Positions 6,290 through 12,423 of a stretch of DNA of 12,423 bases are shown here, in pieces. Origin of the DNA: Pseudomonadota bacterium (lineage in GTDB: Bacteria > Pseudomonadota > Alphaproteobacteria > Micavibrionales > Micavibrionaceae); the NCBI GenBank assembly GCA_016198545.1, contig JACQIJ010000070.1, forward strand, positions 1 through 12,423, given 5' to 3'. The notes under the pieces were generated by a model. The model ran no database searches. It saw only the letters and a list, made by a program, of their open reading frames with translations, and was not told the origin of the DNA. Position 1 is the first letter of the stretch. Every line of letters starts with the position of its first letter. A program made the translations under genes and the position numbers.

Positions 6290-7703
6290 CAGTTTCCTCT
6301 AATGTTCCGCCGCCCAGAGATTTGTAAAGATTGACGATGTTGGAAAGGCGCTGGCGCTCGATCTGTATCTCTTCCTGCTGAAAGGCATAAAGCTCGCGCT
6401 GGGAATCCAGAACGTTCAAAAAGCTATCGATACCGGATTTATAGCGCGCCTGTGAAATATCATAAACCGTTTGCGCCGCTTCGACGCGGCGGCGCTGCGC
6501 CTGCAATTGCTGATTCAGCGTTTGGCGCGCCGCCAGCTCATCGGAGACTTCGCGGAAGGCAATCTGAATGGCCTGCTCATAATTTACAATCGCTTTATCT
6601 TTGCGGATTTCAGCAAGATCAAGATTGGCCTTATTGCGCCCGCCCTGAAAGATAGGCAAGGTTATTTGCGGCAGAAAAGCCCAGGCCCCGCTCGCGCCGC
6701 TTACGAATAAATCGCCCAGGCTTTGACTGGCAAAACCATACGCTCCAGTCAGGCTGATACTCGGGAAGAATGCCGCCCGGGCTGCGCCGATATCGGCATT
6801 ACGGGCCAATAATTCAAACTCCGCCCGCTTGACGTCAGGGCGCATCAACAAAACTTCCGATGGCAGTCCGCCTTCAAGATCGGCGCGCAAAACAATATCA
6901 TCAAGCGTTGCAGCCGGTAGCAGACTATCCTCGTGCGCAACGCCCATCAGCAAAAACAACGCATTTTTATCCTGCGCCACATTGCGGGTATATTGGTGCA
7001 TATTCACCTGTGCTGTCTCGACAGACGTGGCTGCGCGCGCCACGTCCTGCTGCGTAGCAACCCCCCTCTCAAGGCTTTGGGAAAGAAGATCGTAGGTATT
7101 TACCTGCGCATCAAGGGTCTTGCGCGTCAAATCCAGAAGTTTTTGGTCGGCCAGTAGTTGCAAATATGCATTCGCCGTTTCCGCGATCAGGGAATTGCGG
7201 ATGACGGCGTGCGCTTCCTGCGTGGCCAGATAGTCATTGAGCGCAGATTCGTTATTGCTGCGGATTTTTCCGAATAAGTCCAGCTCGTAAGCGGCAATGC
7301 CCACATTGGCTTCATAAAGCTCGGTTTTGCGGGCGCGGCCTGTTGCGCTGCTTTCATCCGAGTTTTGAGAAATTGCCCCATCGCCATTGGCATTTACATT
7401 TGGCATCAGATCGGCGCGATCAATTCTGTAGAGCGCGCGCGCTTCGGCGATATTCAATGCCGCCGTTTTCAGGTCTTTGTTATGCGCCAGAGCCGTTCCG
7501 ACAACCGTATGAAGTCCGGGCGCGTTGTAGAAATTCTTCCAATAAATTTGTGTGGCAAATCCTTCGCCAGCGGGCTGTTCATATCCTGCAACGTTATTCC
7601 AGTTTTCCGCAGCGGAAAAATCAGGACGCACGTAATCAGGGATCATTGCGCACCCGGCAAGCATGGAGGCCATCAGCAGGGCTGAAAAAGATTTAAAATT
7701 CAT
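6264..7703 (-). CDS. RND efflux outer-membrane factor lipoprotein, OprM/NodT family
   Basis: The 479 aa protein is the trimeric outer-membrane channel that lets the pump expel substrates to the outside. A lipoprotein signal ends in LAGC, so Cys18 would be acylated; Ala at +2 predicts outer-membrane sorting. Two tandem OEP repeats follow (about 60-255 and 275-460). Family marks include AAYELDLFGKIRSNNESAL in the first repeat, LLMRPDVKRAEFELLARNADIGAARAAFFPSISLTGAYG near the middle, LPIFQGGR, and ARYKSGIDSFLNVLDSQRELY in the second. The length is normal for OprM/AdeC/AdeK-like proteins. The ATG overlaps the end of the pump gene by 11 bases and lacks a strong ribosome-binding site, so translation is probably coupled. 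Exact subfamily and substrate cannot be read from the sequence. Confidence 0.95.
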   Translation of the reverse strand: MNFKSFSALLMASMLAGCAMIPDYVRPDFSAAENWNNVAGYEQPAGEGFATQIYWKNFYNAPGLHTVVGTALAHNKDLKTAALNIAEARALYRIDRADLMPNVNANGDGAISQNSDESSATGRARKTELYEANVGIAAYELDLFGKIRSNNESALNDYLATQEAHAVIRNSLIAETANAYLQLLADQKLLDLTRKTLDAQVNTYDLLSQSLERGVATQQDVARAATSVETAQVNMHQYTRNVAQDKNALFLLMGVAHEDSLLPAATLDDIVLRADLEGGLPSEVLLMRPDVKRAEFELLARNADIGAARAAFFPSISLTGAYGFASQSLGDLFVSGASGAWAFLPQITLPIFQGGRNKANLDLAEIRKDKAIVNYEQAIQIAFREVSDELAARQTLNQQLQAQRRRVEAAQTVYDISQARYKSGIDSFLNVLDSQRELYAFQQEEIQIERQRLSNIVNLYKSLGGGTLEETEPLPSPGR

Positions 7704-10700
7704 CTTTATGGTCTTTCTCTTGATGTTTTTTGTGCTCCGGCGCGTTCATGGTTTTACGATGGAATGTTTTTTCAACGGCCACATAAAACATAGGAACGAA
7801 GAAAATAGCCAGAAATGTTGCAGCGGCCATACCGCCCATAACGGTAATGCCGATTGCGTTCTGGCTGGCTGCGCCCGCGCCGCTGGATATGGCGAGAGGC
7901 GTTACGCCCAGCATAAAGGCCATAGACGTCATGATGATAGGACGAAAACGCTGACGCGCCGCAACCGCAACCGCTTCCATCAGGCTCTGCCCGTCTTCCT
8001 TCAGTTCCTTGGCGAATTCCACAATCAAAATCGCGTTTTTCGACGCAAGGCCGACCGTGGTCAAAAGCGCCACCTGCAGATAGACGTCATTTGGCAGATT
8101 GAAAATATAAGCCGCAAGCGCCGCGCCGAAAACTCCCAAAGGGACAACCAGCATCACGGCCAGCGGCACAGCCCAGCTTTCATATAATGCGGCCAGACAC
8201 AAGAATACGATCAGGAGAGACAAACCATATAACATGGGCGCTTGCGATCCGGCAGCGCGCTCCTCATAGGAAATACCGTACCACTCCACCCCGAAGCCAT
8301 CGGGAAGGTGAGAAACAAGATTTTCTATTTCCGTCATCCCCTCGCCCGTGCTGATTCCCTGCGCGACGCCGCCCTGAATGTTAACCGAGGCTCTCCCGTT
8401 AAAGCGCTCCAGCTTGGGCGATCCATAAATCCACTTGGTTGAAGCAAACGCATCAAAAGGAACCATTTGTCCCTCACTATTGCGGACATACCAGTATTTC
8501 AAATCCTCAGGCATCATCCGGTAAAGCGCATTGCTTTGCAGATAAACGCGTTTAATCCGGCCTGCGTCCAGAAAGTCATTCACATAGCTGGACCCCCAGG
8601 CAATTTGCAACGTTCTGTTAATATCGCTGAGCGACAGGCCAAGCGCAGAAGCTTTCTCGCTATCAATATCGATTTTAAACTGCGGAACATCGCTGAGACC
8701 GTTGGGACGCACTCCTTGTAATTTCGGGTTTTGCGCAGCCATGCCCAAGAGCTGATTACGCGCATTCATCAAGGATTCATGACCGTGGCCGCTGCGATCT
8801 ACAAGCTGGAAATCGAAACCGGACGCATTCCCGAGCTCGCGGATGGGCGGCGGGAAAAAGGCAAAGGCCATAGCATCCTTGATTTGTCCCAGCACAGGCG
8901 CCGCCGCGCCGGCAATGGCAAAGACGCTTTGATCCGGGCGTTTGCGTTCGCTCCAGTCTTTTAGGCCCACAAACCCGAAGGCCGCGTTCTGCGCCGAGCC
9001 CGCAAAGCTGAAACCGACAACGGTAAAGAGGTGTTCGATATTTTCTCCCTGCTGATCAAGAAAATAATCCTCGACCTGTTTCACGGATTCCAATGTCCGT
9101 CCGGCGGTTGCGCCCGGCGGCGTCTGTACCATCAAATACATATTTCCCTGATCCTCATCAGGAAGGAAAGATCCGGGAAGCTGTGAGAATATAAGAACAA
9201 GACCGCCCACAAGCAAAACATAGACAACAAAGAATCGTTTCCCGCGCGCAGCCATATAGCTGGCCGTCTTTTGATAGCCGTCACGGCCTTTGTTAAAATA
9301 TTTGTTAAACAGGCCAAAGAATCCGGCGTCGGACCGGCGCTTGCCATCTTCCTGGTGTTTCAGCAATGTCGCGCACAATGAGGGAGACAGCACAATTGCG
9401 ACAATAACAGACAAGGCCATTGCCGATACAATCGTGATCGAAAACTGACGGTAAATCGCTCCGGCGGATCCGCCGAAAAAGGCCATTGGGATAAACACGG
9501 TAGAAAGCACAACGGCAATGCCGACAAGCGCGCCCGTGATCTGCTTCATGGATTTTTTGGTAGCCTCTTTCGGAGAGAGCCCTTCCTCGCTCATAATCCG
9601 TTCGACATTCTCCACGACTACGATCGCATCATCTACCAGCAAGCCGATCGCCAGAACCATGGCAAACATAGTCAGAACATTGATGGTAAAGCCAAAGGCG
9701 AGCAAAACCGCAAACGTTCCAAGCAAGACAACGGGAACGGCAATCGTAGGAATAAGGGTCGCGCGCAGGTTTTGCAAAAACAAAAGCATGACAATAAATA
9801 CAAGCGCCACCGCCTCAATCAAGGTATGGACGACCGATTCAATCGAAAGCTCGATAAAGGGCGTGGTATCGAATGGATAAATCAACTCGATGTCTTCGGG
9901 GAGATACTCGGCCAGATCGGCAACGCGCTCCTTTACATGCTCCGCAGTTTCCAGCGCATTCGCCCCCGTAGAGAGCGAAATCGCCAGACCGGCAGCGGGT
10001 TGGCGTTTATACCGGGCAATCCGCCCATAGTCTTCGGAGCCGAGCTCGACCGTAGCCACATCGCTCAAACGCACCTGGGAGCCATCGGTATTGACGCGCA
10101 AGACAATACGCTGGAAATCCTCGACCGCCTCAAGGCGCGACTGCGCTTTTACCGTGGCATTGACCTGCTGGTCTTCAATGGCCGGCAAGGCGCCAAGCTG
10201 TCCGGCGGAAATATCGGTATTTTGCACCTGTACGGCGGCCTGCACATCCAGCGGCGTCATATTGTAGCTGTAGAGCTTGGCGGGATCGAGCCATATCCGC
10301 ATGGCGTGTTGTCCGCCAAAAACGCGCACATTTCCAACGCCGTTAATCCGCGAAAGCGGATCCTGAAAATTGGAAACCAGTAAATCGCTGATTTTTGAGT
10401 CCGGCGTCACGCCACCTTTGGAATAAAAGCCGACAACCAGTAAAAACGTATCGTTTGATTTCGTGACGGTGACGCCTTGCTGCTGGACTTCCTGCGGAAG
10501 CCGCGAGATTGCGCCCTGCACTTTGTTCTGTGTTTGAACCTGCGCGATGTCGGGATCGGTTTCCGGCTCGAAGGTCAGGGTAATATTCATCGACCCGTCC
10601 GAACTGTTCGATGTAAAATAGCGCAAATTATCAATACCCGTCAAACGCTGCTCGATAACCTGCGTTACCGCGTTTTCAACCGTTTCCGCGGAAGCCCCCG

Positions 10701-10848
10701 GATAGCTGGCTGAAACGGAAACAGAAGGCGGCGCGACTTTCGGGTATTGTTCAACCGGCAGAGCTTTGATCGATAAAATTCCTGCCAGCATGATGATAAT
10801 GGCAATCACCCATGCAAAAATGGGACGATCGATGAAAAAACTGGCCAT
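7693..10848 (-). CDS. RND multidrug efflux inner-membrane pump, AcrB/MexB (HAE-1) family
   Basis: The 1051 aa protein is a proton-driven trimeric pump that takes drugs, detergents and similar compounds from the periplasm and inner membrane. The length and order match AcrB: MASFFIDRPIFAWVIAI start, porter domain, TM2-6, second porter/docking domain, TM8-12. The proton relay is complete: Asp406/Asp407 in TM4 (GLLVDDAIVVVENV), Lys937 in TM10, Arg967 and Thr974 in RFRPIIMTS (AcrB D407, D408, K940, R971, T978). The deep-pocket phenylalanines are also present at 135, 177, 608, 613, 615 and 626, predicting a broad substrate range. The end is His/Lys-rich (HKKHQEKDHKDEF). The start follows the adaptor stop by three bases with AAGGAA six bases upstream, inside the adaptor's last codons. 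Confidence 0.97.
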   Translation of the reverse strand: MASFFIDRPIFAWVIAIIIMLAGILSIKALPVEQYPKVAPPSVSVSASYPGASAETVENAVTQVIEQRLTGIDNLRYFTSNSSDGSMNITLTFEPETDPDIAQVQTQNKVQGAISRLPQEVQQQGVTVTKSNDTFLLVVGFYSKGGVTPDSKISDLLVSNFQDPLSRINGVGNVRVFGGQHAMRIWLDPAKLYSYNMTPLDVQAAVQVQNTDISAGQLGALPAIEDQQVNATVKAQSRLEAVEDFQRIVLRVNTDGSQVRLSDVATVELGSEDYGRIARYKRQPAAGLAISLSTGANALETAEHVKERVADLAEYLPEDIELIYPFDTTPFIELSIESVVHTLIEAVALVFIVMLLFLQNLRATLIPTIAVPVVLLGTFAVLLAFGFTINVLTMFAMVLAIGLLVDDAIVVVENVERIMSEEGLSPKEATKKSMKQITGALVGIAVVLSTVFIPMAFFGGSAGAIYRQFSITIVSAMALSVIVAIVLSPSLCATLLKHQEDGKRRSDAGFFGLFNKYFNKGRDGYQKTASYMAARGKRFFVVYVLLVGGLVLIFSQLPGSFLPDEDQGNMYLMVQTPPGATAGRTLESVKQVEDYFLDQQGENIEHLFTVVGFSFAGSAQNAAFGFVGLKDWSERKRPDQSVFAIAGAAAPVLGQIKDAMAFAFFPPPIRELGNASGFDFQLVDRSGHGHESLMNARNQLLGMAAQNPKLQGVRPNGLSDVPQFKIDIDSEKASALGLSLSDINRTLQIAWGSSYVNDFLDAGRIKRVYLQSNALYRMMPEDLKYWYVRNSEGQMVPFDAFASTKWIYGSPKLERFNGRASVNIQGGVAQGISTGEGMTEIENLVSHLPDGFGVEWYGISYEERAAGSQAPMLYGLSLLIVFLCLAALYESWAVPLAVMLVVPLGVFGAALAAYIFNLPNDVYLQVALLTTVGLASKNAILIVEFAKELKEDGQSLMEAVAVAARQRFRPIIMTSMAFMLGVTPLAISSGAGAASQNAIGITVMGGMAAATFLAIFFVPMFYVAVEKTFHRKTMNAPEHKKHQEKDHKDEF

Positions 10849-10851
10849 GCT

Positions 10852-12060
10852 CTATTCCTTTGCGCCCTGAGTATTGTTTGTTAGAGGATTTTTATTGTTT
10901 TCAGACGGCATCGGCGCAAGACCGCCTTTGTTCCATGCAACTGGATTAACCTGCATATCGGGGGACAGTTTTTGATACCCTTCGACAATGACGAGATCTC
11001 CGGCTTTCAGACCGCTGTCAACCACCCAGCCATCCTGATAGGCTTGCCGGGCAACAATGGAGCGCTTTTGCGCCTTGTTATCGCTATTTACAACCCAGAC
11101 ATCCAGACCGCCTTCAGCGGTGCGGGTCGCCGCGCGCTGCGGTACCAACAGGACGTCAACCTGGCCCAGATCAAGCTCGGCACGCGCAAAAAGACCGGGC
11201 AACAAAATACCGTCCGGATTGTCCACCAATGCCCTTAAAGTAATTGATCCCGTCGTCTCATCAATTGTGACTTCGGAGAATTTCAACTGTCCGTGATAGG
11301 AAAGGCCTTTTTCTCCGTCCTCCTCCAAATGAATACTGACCGGCACAGTTTCCTTATCCGCCATCAGGGAGCGAAGCTGTAAAGCCTCTTCACCGGACTG
11401 CTGCATATCGACATAAACGGGGTTGAGCTGAGTAATCGTTGCCAGATTCTGCGACTGATTGGCCGTTACCAGCGCGCCTTCAGTGACAAAGGAACGGCTT
11501 ATGCGTCCGGAGATAGGAGCATAGACTTTTGTGTAATCAAGATTGACAGTTGCGACATCGACCGCCGCTGCCGCCACCGCAATGGCCGCATTGGCCTGAT
11601 CGAGCTGCGCGCGCACATCATCATACTCCTGTCTGCTGACAGCATCGATTTTCACCAAGTCTGCATAACGTGCTGTTTTTGCCTTTACGGATTTTACGCT
11701 GGCTCTGGCGCTGGACAGATCAGCCTTGGCGCTATTCAGCGCGGCCTTATAACGGGCATCATCAATCTGGTATAATTGCTGACCTTTTTCGATATCACCG
11801 CCTTCTTCAAACAAGCGTTCAGTAATAATGCCATCAACCTGCGGGCGGACCTGTGACAAGCGATAGGCTGAAATGCGCCCCGGAAGTTGCCGTTTTAACG
11901 AGATGGAGCGCGGCTCGAGCTTCAGCGCCGCGACTTCAAGCGCAGGCATATTCATTGGCGTTTGCCCGGTCCGGCCCTCTGTATTACGCCCCTGCCACCA
12001 GAAATATCCTGCGCCAATCGCAAGTGCAGCCAAAGTAATCAGAAGAAACGTTTTTTTCAT
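10852..12060 (-). CDS. RND periplasmic adaptor (membrane fusion protein), AcrA/MexA-like
   Basis: The 402 aa protein bridges the pump and the outer-membrane channel in the periplasm. It begins with an uncleaved-looking hydrophobic segment (about 4-22) and has no lipobox Cys, unlike AcrA and MexA, so it is likely anchored by the N-terminal helix. Then come the first lipoyl half (VRPQVDGIITERLFEEGGDI, 71-90), a long alpha hairpin (about 101-175), the second lipoyl half (TKVYAPISGRISRSFVTEGALV, 177-198), a beta-barrel domain (about 210-295) and a membrane-proximal domain. The tail is Asn/Pro-rich. It is first in a three-gene operon. The ATG is preceded by GGAGG at 8 bases, the strongest ribosome-binding site in the operon. 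Confidence 0.95.
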   Translation of the reverse strand: MKKTFLLITLAALAIGAGYFWWQGRNTEGRTGQTPMNMPALEVAALKLEPRSISLKRQLPGRISAYRLSQVRPQVDGIITERLFEEGGDIEKGQQLYQIDDARYKAALNSAKADLSSARASVKSVKAKTARYADLVKIDAVSRQEYDDVRAQLDQANAAIAVAAAAVDVATVNLDYTKVYAPISGRISRSFVTEGALVTANQSQNLATITQLNPVYVDMQQSGEEALQLRSLMADKETVPVSIHLEEDGEKGLSYHGQLKFSEVTIDETTGSITLRALVDNPDGILLPGLFARAELDLGQVDVLLVPQRAATRTAEGGLDVWVVNSDNKAQKRSIVARQAYQDGWVVDSGLKAGDLVIVEGYQKLSPDMQVNPVAWNKGGLAPMPSENNKNPLTNNTQGAKE

Positions 12061-12068
12061 TATCGCAG

Positions 12069-12073
12069 CCTCC
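12069..12073 (-). promoter_or_regulatory. Ribosome-binding site of the efflux adaptor gene
   Basis: GGAGG on the minus strand, eight bases before the ATG at 12060, fixes the adaptor start. Confidence 0.7.
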
Positions 12074-12088
12074 AGGCATTCCGCAGAT

Positions 12089-12108
12089 TTTTATGCATCC
12101 GCATAAAA
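12089..12108. repeat. Perfect inverted repeat in the efflux operon leader
   Basis: TTTTATGC and GCATAAAA are exact 8-base complements around a 4-base loop (ATCC). The repeat lies in the untranslated leader of the adaptor gene, about 30 bases after the predicted transcription start and 28 bases before the start codon. It could be a third operator-like site or an RNA hairpin near the ribosome-binding site; A/T-rich arms make it a weak RNA stem. Confidence 0.5.
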
Positions 12109-12123
12109 CTAGACAAAACAAAA

Positions 12124-12134
12124 TATCAGTGATA
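12124..12134. promoter_or_regulatory. tetO-core-like palindrome TATCAGTGATA
   Basis: This is a perfect 11-base palindrome with a single central base, identical in its core to the classical Tn10 tet operator. The flanking bases (A...C) differ from tetO. It sits at the predicted transcription start of the efflux operon, next to the AcrR-like box. TetR-family proteins bind such palindromes, so a second repressor site is plausible. Confidence 0.45.
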
Positions 12135-12141
12135 CCAAATA

Positions 12142-12165
12142 AACATACAGTCGTGAATGTATATT
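12142..12165. promoter_or_regulatory. AcrR-type operator between the repressor and pump genes
   Basis: The core reads ACATACA-N3-GTGAATGTAT, the same 17 fixed positions as the E. coli AcrR box as I remember it, with the outer bases diverged. The arms form an imperfect palindrome. The site spans the whole -10 and spacer of the pump promoter and touches the -35, so bound repressor would exclude RNA polymerase. It also covers TATATT (12160-12165), a possible -10 for the divergent repressor gene, predicting autoregulation. Confidence 0.75.
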
Positions 12166-12170
12166 GTCAA
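12142..12170 (-). promoter_or_regulatory. Sigma-70-type promoter of the efflux operon
   Basis: On the minus strand a perfect TTGACA (12165-12170) is followed by exactly 17 bases and then TATGTT (12142-12147), 4/6 to the -10 consensus. Transcription would begin near 12135 and give a leader of about 75 bases. It lies correctly between the divergent genes. Confidence 0.8.
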
Positions 12171-12189
12171 CAGGCCCTAGAGGAAAATT

Positions 12190-12423
12190 ATGCGCCGTAC
12201 AAAAAAAGACGCCGAACAAACCCGGGAGGATATTCTGGATGCAGCCGTATGCCTTTTTTCTGAAAGAGGCATACAGACGACGACTCTTGATGAAATAGCG
12301 TCAAAAGTCGGCGTCACGCGTGGGGCGGTATATTGGCACTTTGAAAACAAGATGGATATTTTCGACGCCCTGCATGAGCGCCTTCACCGTCCTTTCATAG
12401 GGATAATTTTAGAAAATCTTGAA
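12190..12423 (+). CDS. TetR/AcrR-family transcriptional repressor (partial, runs off the right edge)
   Basis: The first 78 residues of a TetR-family regulator are present. The start ATG at 12190 has AGAGGAAA about five bases upstream. The N-terminal DNA-binding domain is complete: TREDILDAAVCLFSERGIQTTT (helix 1 and turn), LDEIASKVGVTRGAVYWHFENK (helix-turn-helix, about 33-54), then MDIFDALHE. GVTRGAVYWHF closely matches AcrR, SmeT and TtgR type pump repressors. The ligand-binding domain lies beyond the window. It is divergent from the efflux operon with a 129-base gap holding an AcrR-type operator, so it is the likely local repressor of that operon and of itself. Confidence 0.93.
   Translation, partial: MRRTKKDAEQTREDILDAAVCLFSERGIQTTTLDEIASKVGVTRGAVYWHFENKMDIFDALHERLHRPFIGIILENLE

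Noticed and set aside
6124..6327. Plus-strand frame of 67 residues starting MAEKKFLFRRY
   Set aside because: It has no ribosome-binding site, ends antisense inside the outer-membrane factor gene, and crosses the possible hairpins. The evidence is too weak to call a gene.
9772..10383. Plus-strand frame of 203 residues inside the pump gene
   Set aside because: It is antisense to highly conserved AcrB-type coding with no start signal or recognisable motif.
1..12423. CRISPR array, complete insertion sequence or replication origin
   Set aside because: No regularly spaced repeats, no transposase-like frame with terminal inverted repeats and no iteron or DnaA-box cluster was seen when reading both strands.

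Overview
The window looks like a chromosomal segment of a Gram-negative alphaproteobacterium. The basis is modest: the gene families, an outer-membrane efflux system, and the style of the tRNA-linked mobile remnants (a DUF3631-type replication protein followed by a serine recombinase). The species cannot be named. There are two kinds of DNA: decayed mobile-element remnants beside tRNA genes, and intact housekeeping, envelope and efflux genes.

Left part (1-2506). This is the edge of a degenerate integrated element that ends in a tRNA-Arg(ACG) gene on the minus strand. A gene fragment with an HHWWPE motif runs off the left edge on the minus strand. Head-to-head with it is a DUF3631 ATPase gene that lacks its 5' half: recognisable in-frame coding continues about 90 bases upstream of the GTG start with no start codon. 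The DUF3631 gene overlaps by ATGA with a serine recombinase that keeps its catalytic domain but appears to have lost its DNA-binding region by an in-frame deletion. The recombinase frame ends inside the 3' half of the tRNA-Arg gene, which fits an attachment site there.

Middle (2507-5683). A secreted coiled-coil protein with a diverged OmpA-like C-terminus (plus strand) converges, with a 7-base gap, on AMP nucleosidase (amn, minus strand). A promoter-like element and a clear but broken tRNA-Ser remnant follow.

5684-6263. An intact tRNA-Ser(CGA) is followed by a short orphan ORF of unknown function and a possible weak terminator. This may be a second insertion scar.

Right part (6264-12423). 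This is a complete tripartite RND multidrug efflux operon on the minus strand, in the order adaptor (AcrA-like), pump (AcrB-like), outer-membrane factor (OprM/NodT-like). Gaps or overlaps of a few bases suggest translational coupling. A divergent AcrR/TetR-type repressor gene runs off the right edge. The 129-base intergenic region holds a near-consensus sigma-70 promoter (TTGACA-17-TATGTT) for the pump operon. An imperfect palindrome almost identical in its core to the E. coli AcrR box, as remembered, covers its -10 and spacer. A second perfect palindrome with the tetO core and a leader hairpin lie just downstream. The layout predicts the usual circuit: the repressor blocks both directions until a ligand releases it, then adaptor, pump and channel are made together.

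No wholly new system is evident. The most informative signals are the deletion scars of the left element, the tRNA-Ser remnant and the layered palindromes of the efflux control region.
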